DNA of 64,000 nucleotides from Streptomyces macrolidinus (lineage in GTDB: Bacteria; Actinomycetota; Actinomycetes; Streptomycetales; Streptomycetaceae), in the NCBI RefSeq assembly GCF_023887685.1, contig NZ_JAMWMR010000002.1:351619-415618 (forward strand). The letters run 5' to 3'. The notes below the pieces were generated by a model that ran no database searches, was not told the DNA's origin, and saw nothing but the letters and a program-made list of their open reading frames with translations. This document shows, piece after piece, positions 51,812-59,653 of this stretch (position 1 is its first letter; each line of letters starts with the position of its first letter). The position numbers and the translations under genes were made by a program.

Positions 51812-52116
51812 GACGCGCCCGCGCGGCCGACGAGGTCAAGGTCAGCGACGGCTGGGCAAAGCCCTGTTCGGCACGGCGACACTCACCCTGATCAGCCGAC
51901 TCCTCCCGAGTAACCCGCCAGGTGGGGCGGGCGGGTCGTCCGGGACGCGGATGGCGTACGCGACCTCTGGTGCACGAGCGCGGCATCCCACGTTCAGCAC
52001 GTTCGGCTTGCCTCGCGGAGGGTGAGGATCAAGGCTCGGTGTTGAACGTGCACATCACGCCTGGGCACCGATGTGATGGCCACAGGCCCCTCGAAGAAGG
52101 GTTAGGGCATCAGAAC

Positions 52117-52623
52117 GTGAACATATCGAGAACCGTTGGAGTGGTCGCCAGTGCGGCACTTGCTGTGATGGGTGTGCCGGCCACCGCCTCGCCAGGAACA
52201 GCCGCCACCAAGGACGTCAGCGAAGAGAAGCTGAACCTGACGTTCACCGGAACCGCGATGTACGGGTATCCGTTCAAATCAAAGAAGCCGGGGGATGAAT
52301 TCGGGGGCAGTGGGAAAGTCAGCGAGAAGAACGGCCGAGTAGGCGACGGAAAATTCTCGTACTACTGCAAGATCACTGCGATCAATGCCACCCCCAACGC
52401 GTACACCAACATCTGTCACGCCGCGCTGGACCTGCCCAAGAAGGGGCAGATCGCGCTGGAGTCACTGGTCACCCAGAGGGCCGGCACTTCGGGATTCCAG
52501 ATGGCGGTCACGGGTGGAACAGGTGACTACGAGTTGGCGAGAGGGCATGCCGACTTCACTGAAACACCACGACCGGCGAAGATCGTCGTCTCTCTGGTCC
52601 ATCCGACGAAGACGCCGACGTAG
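52117..52623 (+). CDS. Small secreted beta-barrel-like protein (allene-oxide-cyclase-barrel-like)
   Basis: A 168-residue protein with a clear signal peptide (MNISRTVGVVASAALAVMGV to ATA, about residue 27). The mature part is beta-rich with two Cys (YYCKI, NICHA) likely forming a disulfide, and the string FQMAVTGGTGDYELARGHAD, which resembles the TGGTGxYxxARG motif of AOC-barrel proteins. GTG 52117 has AGGG at 9 nt. It is a lone gene in a variable stretch. Function unknown. Confidence 0.72.
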   Translation: MNISRTVGVVASAALAVMGVPATASPGTAATKDVSEEKLNLTFTGTAMYGYPFKSKKPGDEFGGSGKVSEKNGRVGDGKFSYYCKITAINATPNAYTNICHAALDLPKKGQIALESLVTQRAGTSGFQMAVTGGTGDYELARGHADFTETPRPAKIVVSLVHPTKTPT

Positions 52624-52813
52624 CGCCCGACACCCCTGTTCATGATCAGAGATCAGAGATCAGAGACTTCCGGAACCTTCGACCAGCTTCATGCCGCAGG
52701 CGGAGCCCGGGGGTCAGGGGGTCAAGGTGTCAAGGTGTCACCCATCGCCGTTGCCACCGGGCGACCGCCGTCGGCACACCGGGAGTCACCTCGGGCAGAG
52801 GCGCCTCGCCGGT

Positions 52814-54499
52814 TCACGCCGAAGGGATGACCTCGATCCGTTCCCGGTTGAGGAGATACATCGGCATATACGGATGCTTCTCACCGATCGGGAACCCGAA
52901 GTCATAGGCGAGGCTCGCCATCGCGAGCGGCCCGAGGGCCACCTGGGCGCGCGGTGCCCTGGACTCACCCCAGTAACCGCCGTGCTCCGTAAGGGCTTCG
53001 GAGAGCGCTTCGTCGAAGGCGTCGTGGTCGCGTGCGATCAGGCGGTGGAAGAGGGCGACCGGCTGGTAGTCGATACGGTTCACGAAGTCCTTCGGCGCGT
53101 GGGTCACCGCGTCGGGCATCGAAGTGTCCATGGTGGCGATCAACTTCTCCACAACGTCATCCATGGAACGCTCGGAGAAGTAGGTCCGCAGGGTGTCGAT
53201 CCAGTGCAGGACGTACTCGTCGACGGAGTCGTCCTGTCGCAGCGTCGCCAACGGCACCTCGCACAGCCGGCTGATCCGGTCCCTCTGGCGGCACACGATC
53301 GCGAGGTAGAGGGCGTCCAGCCAGGCACGGGCGTCCGCAGGCGGTGCGGCGGACGTGGCAGGCAGGTGGCTGACGCGGTCCTCGTCCACGTAGCACTCCT
53401 GCGACTGCCCACCGGTGAACAGAGCACAGCCGAGTTGCAGAGCGGCGGCCCACGCACCCCACGTATCGGCGTCCGCGGCCTCAGGATCCGCGGCGCAGTG
53501 AACGTGAGCAAGTGTGAGGGCGGACGCGAAGGCCTCGCCCCACCCCGCCGGGGCCTCAGCAAGTCCTGCTATCAACTGCGCCGTGTCTCGCGCGAGTTCA
53601 CTGGCCTCCGGAGACTTCTCCGCACTGCTCGTGGCGAGGCGCCCGGCTCCGTCGAGCCGGACCAGTCCCTTCATCAACCCGAGCAGATGCGGTGGCGGTT
53701 GCACGGAGAAGGTTCGCGCCTCGTCGTCGATGACCGTGAGCGACGTCAAGCTGCCGCGGTACCACCAGTAGACCCGCGGGGACAGCGAACCCGGGCCGTC
53801 CTCATAGGCGCCCAGAGCACATGAGCCGAGGTCGTTAACGGCGTCGACCACGGTGCCGTCGGTGATGGGGTGGTACACCAGCAGATGCCGGTTCGGTACG
53901 GCGACGAGGGCACCGGCGTCCGGGAGCGGCTCGCCGGTGGCCTGCCTGACCGCTTCGGACAGGTACAGCGCCTTGCTGGAGACGAACGGCGAGTCACCGT
54001 ACAGCGAGTGCAGCCGCGCCCGCCCCTCGATCGGCACTTCCTCATGCACGACGGGCACGCGCATCAGGTTCGCGTACGCCGCCTCCCCCAGGTTCTCGAG
54101 CCCCGCACGCTCCACGTCGTTGTCGGTGAGGATCCGCACGGTGGTGGGCTGGTCGAGGGCAAAGGCGAAGACGAGCCCGTCGGCCACCACACGCACGTAC
54201 CGCATGGCTTCGGCGAGTTCGGGCGTGAACGAATCGACGGGCAGCAGCCGGGCATGTACCCCTTGCAGCAGTTCCTCGGCACTCTCGTCCCCGTTACCCG
54301 CCTGCCGCAGCCGGGCGAAGTGCTCGGCGACGAGGTCAGGCCAGCGTTCCTCCGGCACGTTGCGGCACATGTGCGCCAGGTTGGTCAGGGGGTGGTCATG
54401 GCCGTCCTGCGCGTACGGGGCGGCGAGCGCCCGCAGATGTAAGGCCTGCTCGGCGGTCAACATCGGCAGGCCGGGGTCGGGAGTGTCCATCGGCTTCAT
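52814..54499 (-). CDS. Large two-domain immunity-type protein (DUF1444-like N-terminus + Imm49 C-terminus)
   Basis: A protein of about 561 residues. The N-terminal about 320 residues (AMRYVRVVADGLVFAFALDQ, VPNRHLLVYHPITDG) resemble DUF1444-type immunity or antitoxin proteins. The C-terminal about 230 residues are Imm49: CAADPEAADADTWGAWAAAL, WLDALYLAIVCRQRDRIS, EYVLHWIDTLRTYFSERSM and ALGPLAMASLAYDFGFPI. So it joins two immunity-like modules. Start could be ATG 54499, GTG 54520 or ATG 54490. No toxin gene is next to it, so it is an orphan immunity gene. Confidence 0.72.
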   Translation of the reverse strand: MKPMDTPDPGLPMLTAEQALHLRALAAPYAQDGHDHPLTNLAHMCRNVPEERWPDLVAEHFARLRQAGNGDESAEELLQGVHARLLPVDSFTPELAEAMRYVRVVADGLVFAFALDQPTTVRILTDNDVERAGLENLGEAAYANLMRVPVVHEEVPIEGRARLHSLYGDSPFVSSKALYLSEAVRQATGEPLPDAGALVAVPNRHLLVYHPITDGTVVDAVNDLGSCALGAYEDGPGSLSPRVYWWYRGSLTSLTVIDDEARTFSVQPPPHLLGLMKGLVRLDGAGRLATSSAEKSPEASELARDTAQLIAGLAEAPAGWGEAFASALTLAHVHCAADPEAADADTWGAWAAALQLGCALFTGGQSQECYVDEDRVSHLPATSAAPPADARAWLDALYLAIVCRQRDRISRLCEVPLATLRQDDSVDEYVLHWIDTLRTYFSERSMDDVVEKLIATMDTSMPDAVTHAPKDFVNRIDYQPVALFHRLIARDHDAFDEALSEALTEHGGYWGESRAPRAQVALGPLAMASLAYDFGFPIGEKHPYMPMYLLNRERIEVIPSA

Positions 54500-54645
54500 C
54501 TCATCGACTCTACGAGGCACCTATGACACTTCGAAGTTGACGGTGCGCGGCCCCGCGTCTGCTTCGGGTCGCGGTGGCCGAGTCCACCCACGTACGCACC
54601 GCCTGGACACAACGGGCGGATGAGCCCTCAGTAGCCTGTGTGGCT

Positions 54646-55122
54646 ATGGCTGACCTGTATGAGCTGACACTTGCGCTGGACCTGCGGGACGACTTGACGG
54701 ACCAGGAACTCGCGGAGCTGCGATGGCATCTCGGGGCGGGCCCCAAGCCGGAGACGCTGCGCATCGTGACCGAGTTCCCTGTCGTCGTGGAGGACGAAGA
54801 CGGAGAGTTCGTCATCGAGGACGACCCCGAGCCCCTCCTGGCTTGCCACGACGCCGGCTACAAGGTGGAGGGCGCGCTCGTGTCGGTACTGCTCCGCAAG
54901 CAGGGCACCGGACATGACGCCTGGGCACTGACGAGCCGTCAGGAGATCCACCCGGACGACTTCGACCGCACAGGTCAACTCATCAACTGGCTTGCGACCA
55001 AGGCAGATGAGCGGCACCGCGACGTCGATGGCAGCATCGGCCTGGGATGGATCCGACATCACGAAGCGCGCCAGCCTGAGCCGCTGGTCGTGCGCGACGG
55101 CGGCGTCGTCCGGCCGTCGTAG
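54646..55122 (+). CDS. Uncharacterised 158-residue protein
   Basis: Begins MADLYELTLALDLRDDLTDQ and is acidic, with an ELAELRWHLG helix and beta-rich middle (FPVVVEDEDGEFVIEDDPEP). It resembles a conserved Streptomyces hypothetical seen near immunity-type genes, but I cannot name a family. The ATG at 54646 lies within an open frame that extends 24 codons upstream; the Met is chosen because the family-like sequence begins there. Divergent from the Imm49 fusion. Confidence 0.65.
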   Translation: MADLYELTLALDLRDDLTDQELAELRWHLGAGPKPETLRIVTEFPVVVEDEDGEFVIEDDPEPLLACHDAGYKVEGALVSVLLRKQGTGHDAWALTSRQEIHPDDFDRTGQLINWLATKADERHRDVDGSIGLGWIRHHEARQPEPLVVRDGGVVRPS

Positions 55123-55197
55123 ACCCACGTCCACGCCCGTACACCGCCGTCCAGCAGATATCCAAGGCCCGGGGGGTGCGGAAAGAGATCCGGACAG

Positions 55198-55362
55198 ATG
55201 CTCCAGATCGTCTACAGCGCCTTCGAGCGGCTCCTCGTCGCCGAGGGCGACCGGCGCCGAGTCCGCATCGAACTGCACGAGCCCGAGTCGGAGGAGCAGT
55301 CCGCGGCCGTGCTCGCCGTTGTCAACCACCGCAAGGAGTTGGGCCTCGTCGACCACGCCTGA
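55198..55362 (+). CDS. Short 54-residue reading frame, possibly a gene fragment
   Basis: Reads MLQIVYSAFERLLVAEGDRR and ends VVNHRKELGLVDHA. It has good codon bias but no ribosome site. Upstream sequence reads protein-like in a neighbouring frame (QQISKARGVRKEIRTDAPD), so the piece may be the tail of a decayed gene. Confidence 0.35.
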   Translation: MLQIVYSAFERLLVAEGDRRRVRIELHEPESEEQSAAVLAVVNHRKELGLVDHA

Positions 55363-55390
55363 CGAACGATGTCGGGGCGGGTCGGACCGA

Positions 55391-55852
55391 TTATGCGCCG
55401 GCCCCATCCGCCCTGCCCTCGACCGCGGCCAAGAGCAGCTCTTCCACCGCCCTGTGCTCTTCCACGCTCTCCTCCCAGCCTCTTGCCCAGTCAAGGGCGG
55501 AGTTCCCGCTCCTCTCGGGCAGGAGCGGGTCAGCCCCATAACGAAGGAGCAGCTCAGCCATAGGCAAGTCGGCCTTGCTGGCCGCCGCCGCAAGCGGCAG
55601 GCCGGCCCGCCGGCCGCCCGACTCCTCGTTCGGAGACGCACCAGCCGCCAGCAACAAGGCGGCGCAGCGCAGCTCCCCTTGCACTGACGCCAAGAACAAG
55701 GGCGTGATCCCGTCGTGGCGCTGGTTCGGGTCTGCTCCGAGAGCCAGGATTCGCCTGAGCCTGCCCACCTGTCCTTCTTCGGCGGCCACGGACAGCCACT
55801 TCGGGAGTTTCTTCTTTCCTCGGTTGTTCACAGTCCGTTCTCGGTTGTTCAC
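55391..55852 (-). CDS. Ankyrin-repeat protein
   Basis: A protein of about 153 residues with three to four ankyrin repeats: VGRLRRILALGADPNQRHDG, ITPLFLASVQGELRCAALLLAAGASPNEE and LPLAAAASKADLPMAELLLRYGADPL. Ankyrin proteins of this size occur as immunity or adaptor proteins in polymorphic toxin loci. Two GTG starts exist (55852 and 55831) because of a 21-bp tandem duplication at the 5' end; neither has a strong ribosome site. Confidence 0.72.
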   Translation of the reverse strand: MNNRERTVNNRGKKKLPKWLSVAAEEGQVGRLRRILALGADPNQRHDGITPLFLASVQGELRCAALLLAAGASPNEESGGRRAGLPLAAAASKADLPMAELLLRYGADPLLPERSGNSALDWARGWEESVEEHRAVEELLLAAVEGRADGAGA

Positions 55853-55862
55853 AGTCCGTCCG
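55821..55862. repeat. 21-bp tandem duplication across the ankyrin gene start
   Basis: Two copies (55821-55841 and 55842-55862), sharing CGGTTGTTCACAGTCCGT, are identical except at the last few bases. Each carries its own GTG start codon (minus strand), giving a RTVNNR repeat if translated from the first. Sequences flanking it are unremarkable. Confidence 0.8.
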
Positions 55863-56073
55863 GTCGTCTCATTCTTTACTTGCGGATGGTCCGGAAGGTG
55901 CAGTGGTGCAGACGGAATACCGGGCGGCTGAATCTGCCTGCCCCGCAGGCGACGCACGCCGCAAGGAGTCGACCCAATCAGCCGCTCCCGCATTTCACAA
56001 CCGTTGCACAATCACGCGGGAACTCCCGGGAAACCCGCAGTGGAAGCGGGAGTCAACTCCCCACAAGAAATGA

Positions 56074-56103
56074 CCCTGACCCGGGTAAAACCTCAGGTCA
56101 GGG
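56074..56103. terminator. Hairpin in the 330-bp gap before the truncated membrane gene
   Basis: The arms CCCTGACC (56074-56081) and GGTCAGGG (56096-56103) are perfect complements around a 14-nt loop. The rest of the gap 55863-56184 shows no gene; it lies at the boundary where the truncated MAB_1171c-like gene begins. Confidence 0.5.
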
Positions 56104-56184
56104 CCACACTGGTCCGATCCTCCCGCTCGGGCAGCCCGCAGGGCGCGGCGGCGAATCCTCGGATACGGCATCTCGCTCATTGCC

Positions 56185-57069
56185 TTGGGCGTGGTCTTCA
56201 TCGCGCTCGGGCTTCCCCGGTACGAAGTGTCCGATGACGCCGACATCCTGCTGAACATGAGCGACCCGTACTATGCCGTTCCTTATATGGCGCAACTTGT
56301 GCTATACGCGGTAGGGCAGTTCGAGACTGGCCGCCGCTGTTTGCACCACGCCAAGATCGCCGGGCATTCCTGGCTGGGCCGGGGGATGTGGGCAGTAGCG
56401 GCAGGATCCGTATGCATCCTGTGCTATTGCGTGACACGGGGCGTGCAGATGCTGCTCGTCTCGCTGGGAACGATCTACCCGTGGAACTCCTCGTGGTGGA
56501 TTACCGGGAGCCTTGGTCCGCTTCTGCAGATCTTCGGCTGGACAGTTCCTTCCTGGGGGCCGCGGGTGCTGGCCGCTAACCGCTGTGTCGCCGCCTATAT
56601 CTCCTACCTGCAGCTTCGGCCGTTATGGAATGCCCTGTATCAGGCGACTCCTGGCATCGCGCTTGAGCCACCACAGTCCCACCTCGTTGATCTCCTGCCC
56701 CGGCGCGGTCTGCAATATCGTTTGTACCGACGTGTCATTGAGGTCAGAGACGGGCAGCTGTCGTTACGACCCCATCTTGCTCTGGCGGACGAGGCGTTGG
56801 TGGCAGGCAGTGGCTTGACGGACGTCACAGCCGCCAGGGAGGCAGCCGTGCTCATGGCGGTGCTGCGGGCGCGTACATCGGATTCCGTGGTGATCGTGGC
56901 TTCTGCGGAGCTTGACGCTGCCATGGCACCGCAACGTAACCTCGATGCTGAGACCGAACGGCTTACCAAGGTAGCCCGCGCCTTCCGGCATCTTGAGCGC
57001 CGGCCACAGCACAAGATCCGGGGCCGTGCCCCCGTGCAATCTCCTTCCTCCGCAGGCCGATCCTCATGA
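56185..57069 (+). pseudogene. 5'-truncated MAB_1171c-like membrane protein gene
   Basis: About 294 residues of reading. The C-terminal half resembles the DUF6545-type domain of MAB_1171c-like putative transporters (LRPLWNALYQATPGIALEPP, then DLLPRRGLQYRLYRRVIEVRDG, then DEALVAGSGLTDVTAAREAA). Family members have about 400 residues with five to seven helices at the N-terminus; here only the last few remain (SLIALGVVFIALGLP). The frame is open upstream only to a TAA at 56086-56088 and has no ATG, GTG or ribosome site there; a TTG at 56185 is the first possible start. Likely the 5' part was lost by recombination. Confidence 0.6.
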
Positions 57070-59643
57070 CCGGGGCAGGTCACCAAGCGTCCGCACCCTC
57101 AAAGCCATTGCCGCAGGAAGCAGATTTGCCACCAGGGCGAGAAGGACCGTCGACGAGACCGTGCCGACGACCAGCAGCATTGGCATGGAAGGCACCATCG
57201 AATCGGTCGCGGCCTCACTGAAGACCGCCATCGGCAAGGCCACGAGTGCTCCCCCTGCCAGCAGAGCGAGAACGGAGACAGCCATCCATTCCCACAGCAC
57301 CACCATCGTCAACTGATGGCGGTCGGCGCCGAGCGTGCGCATCAGCGCCAGATCCCTTTTCCGCTGGACAGAGGCCATGGTGAGGGCTGTCGCCGCGGCG
57401 GCGGCACTGAACACGAACAAGGTACCCAGCAGCAAGTAGCGGCTGCGCGTATCGGCGGCGGACACGGTGTCAGCCCGGTCCGCCGCCTGCTGACGGTTCA
57501 GCACCTTGACGCCCGGAAACCGCTCGAGCAGCTCGTCCACCTGCTCGTCGGCGTTCGCTGCACTCGGGCGCAACCTTAGATACACCTGCGAGTCGAGCCC
57601 GAGTGACTCATGCTGCAGGGCTAGATCGTGCGGGACCACCACATCACCGAAGCCGGCGGACCGTCGAAACAACGCCGCCACGCGCAGGCGAGCTGTGGCC
57701 CCGTCTCCCAGCACGACCGTCTCCGTGCGGCCGACACGCCAGCCCGTCTTCCGTGCGAGCGAGGTGGACACCCCCATCGACTCGCCACGGACATCGGCCA
57801 GCCGCCCGGCGCTCACACCCAGATCCATGAGTCCCGATGCAGCCTGCGGCACCAGCCCCTGTGCGGGAAACGATTCCAGGATGTCTCCCACCGGGCTGGA
57901 GTGCCGGACCACGACACGGGTCTCGATTGCCGGAGTGGCCTTTTGTACGGCCGGGAGTTTCGCTGCGGCTTGCGCCACTTTGGGAGGCAGCCCATCGGCA
58001 CCGTCCGTGACCAGAACCCGTCCCACGTCTGCCATCCGTGCTTTGGCCTGCTCGGTTTCCTCTTTCTCCAACGTGGCACCCGTGAAGACGACCGCTCCTG
58101 CGAAGGCGCAGACGACGACGAGTGGAACGACCGCGCTGGCCAATCGCCGACTGTCCGCCCGCAGGGCACCGTGGGCAATACGCCCAGGCAGCCCGCCCAG
58201 CCAGGCCAGCACCGGCCCCAGCAGAGCGATGCCACCTCGCACCACCAGGGGGGCGAGTAGCGCGAACCCCAGCATCAGTACAGCGACTTGAACCAGGGTC
58301 TGCATGACCGCGGCCTCACCACCGGCCTTCTTCAGAGTGAACACAACCCCTGCCACAAGTGCCAGAATCCCCGCGACGACGCGTACATCTGACAGCCTCC
58401 GGGGGGCTCGGTCGGCCTCACGCAGGGCCTCGACCGGCCGGATCCGGACCGCCCTGCGGGCCGCGAGCAAAGCAGCGGCCTGAGTTCCGACAAGGGTCAA
58501 CATCCCGGCGGCAAGAACCGGAAAAGGCCCTCGTACCAAGGTCAGCCCGCTGGGAAGAACGCCGACGGAGACGAAGAGGCCTCGCACCGGTCCGGTGAGA
58601 AGGAGACCGAGCGGCCCACCGATCACGACACCGGCAAAAGTCAGAATCAGCGCCTCACCACAGAGCATGCCACGCACCGTGCCATGGGTCGCGCCCACCG
58701 CACGCAACAAGGCGATCTCACGCTTGCGTTGCTGAACGGCGATGGTGAACGGACCAATGACGATGACCGTTGCGAACAGGGCGGCCAACAGCCCGAAGGA
58801 CGCGGAGACCGCGAGGGCGAAGTCGCGTCCCTCCACAACCTCTTGCCCCTCAGCCTCACCCTTGTCATCCCCATGCAGAACCCGGGCTCCTGGCGCATGC
58901 ACCTGATCCGAGATCCGTGACGCGAGCTGTCGCGCGCCCACGCCGGAATCCGCCTTGACCGCGATGGCATACGGGCCGCTACTTCCGCCCGGGTCCCGAG
59001 CCAGGTCGGCCGCCTCGTCATCAAAGAAAAAGAGGGACGCCTCACTCTGTTGTTTTTCGAGGGATGTCCTGTTGTGTTCGGCGATGCCGCTGACTCGATA
59101 GATTTGAGTCCCGCTCGCCGTCATCACGCGAATCTTGGCACCGGGCCGGACGCCGGCCGCCTCGGCGGTTCGGCGATCTGGCATCACCTCGCCAGTTCGG
59201 CCGGGTGGTCTGCCCGACAGCACGCGGAAAGGGGCGAGGGCTGCGGTGGCCCAGGAGTGGCCTCGGGACGGGCCGCCATCCGGCCCTCGTACGGCTTTTC
59301 CGTCCTGGCCGACGAATTGCGCGTAGAAGGGTCGGTCGGCAACCGCGTCCCGCACTCCGGGAACGGCGCGGACCTGGTCGACCAGGTCCTGCGGCAGGGG
59401 CCGCTTGTCGGGGAGGATGGCCTGGAGTCGCCGCCCGCCGGGCTCGGTGTCCTTCACCCATGGGTCGCCATCGACCACGATGTCGGCCGCGGCGAAACGT
59501 TGAGGGATGGCCTTCATCCGCAGACTTGACTCGAAATACACTCCCCAGAGCGTGGTGAGCACCACGCCGAGCAGAACTCCTACGAGGGCTCCGGCCAACC
59601 CCGGCGCCCGTCCCCGTATCGTGCGCCACGAGAGAGACGGCAT
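57064..59643 (-). CDS. FtsX-family ABC transporter permease (LolC/MacB-like)
   Basis: An 859-residue ABC permease of the large FtsX type with two FtsX domains. The first helix is GLAGALVGVLLGVVLTTLWG (about 12-35); after a large extracytoplasmic domain come ASFGLLAALFATVIVIGPFT and VQQRKREIALLRAVGATHGT (the coupling helix). A second repeat ends RDLALMRTLGADRHQLTMVV. Such permeases transport lipids or peptides and need an ATPase partner, which is not adjacent here. The start is 10 bp downstream of the S9 peptidase stop, so it belongs to the minus-strand operon. Its TGA and the stop of the truncated gene overlap as TCATGA. Confidence 0.88.
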   Translation of the reverse strand: MPSLSWRTIRGRAPGLAGALVGVLLGVVLTTLWGVYFESSLRMKAIPQRFAAADIVVDGDPWVKDTEPGGRRLQAILPDKRPLPQDLVDQVRAVPGVRDAVADRPFYAQFVGQDGKAVRGPDGGPSRGHSWATAALAPFRVLSGRPPGRTGEVMPDRRTAEAAGVRPGAKIRVMTASGTQIYRVSGIAEHNRTSLEKQQSEASLFFFDDEAADLARDPGGSSGPYAIAVKADSGVGARQLASRISDQVHAPGARVLHGDDKGEAEGQEVVEGRDFALAVSASFGLLAALFATVIVIGPFTIAVQQRKREIALLRAVGATHGTVRGMLCGEALILTFAGVVIGGPLGLLLTGPVRGLFVSVGVLPSGLTLVRGPFPVLAAGMLTLVGTQAAALLAARRAVRIRPVEALREADRAPRRLSDVRVVAGILALVAGVVFTLKKAGGEAAVMQTLVQVAVLMLGFALLAPLVVRGGIALLGPVLAWLGGLPGRIAHGALRADSRRLASAVVPLVVVCAFAGAVVFTGATLEKEETEQAKARMADVGRVLVTDGADGLPPKVAQAAAKLPAVQKATPAIETRVVVRHSSPVGDILESFPAQGLVPQAASGLMDLGVSAGRLADVRGESMGVSTSLARKTGWRVGRTETVVLGDGATARLRVAALFRRSAGFGDVVVPHDLALQHESLGLDSQVYLRLRPSAANADEQVDELLERFPGVKVLNRQQAADRADTVSAADTRSRYLLLGTLFVFSAAAAATALTMASVQRKRDLALMRTLGADRHQLTMVVLWEWMAVSVLALLAGGALVALPMAVFSEAATDSMVPSMPMLLVVGTVSSTVLLALVANLLPAAMALRVRTLGDLPRS

Positions 59644-59653
59644 CGTGCGGACC

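Noticed and set aside
51812..52116. Possible small gene in the 305-bp gap after the HD-domain gene
   Set aside because: No frame with start, ribosome site and plausible composition; it looks like a promoter region.
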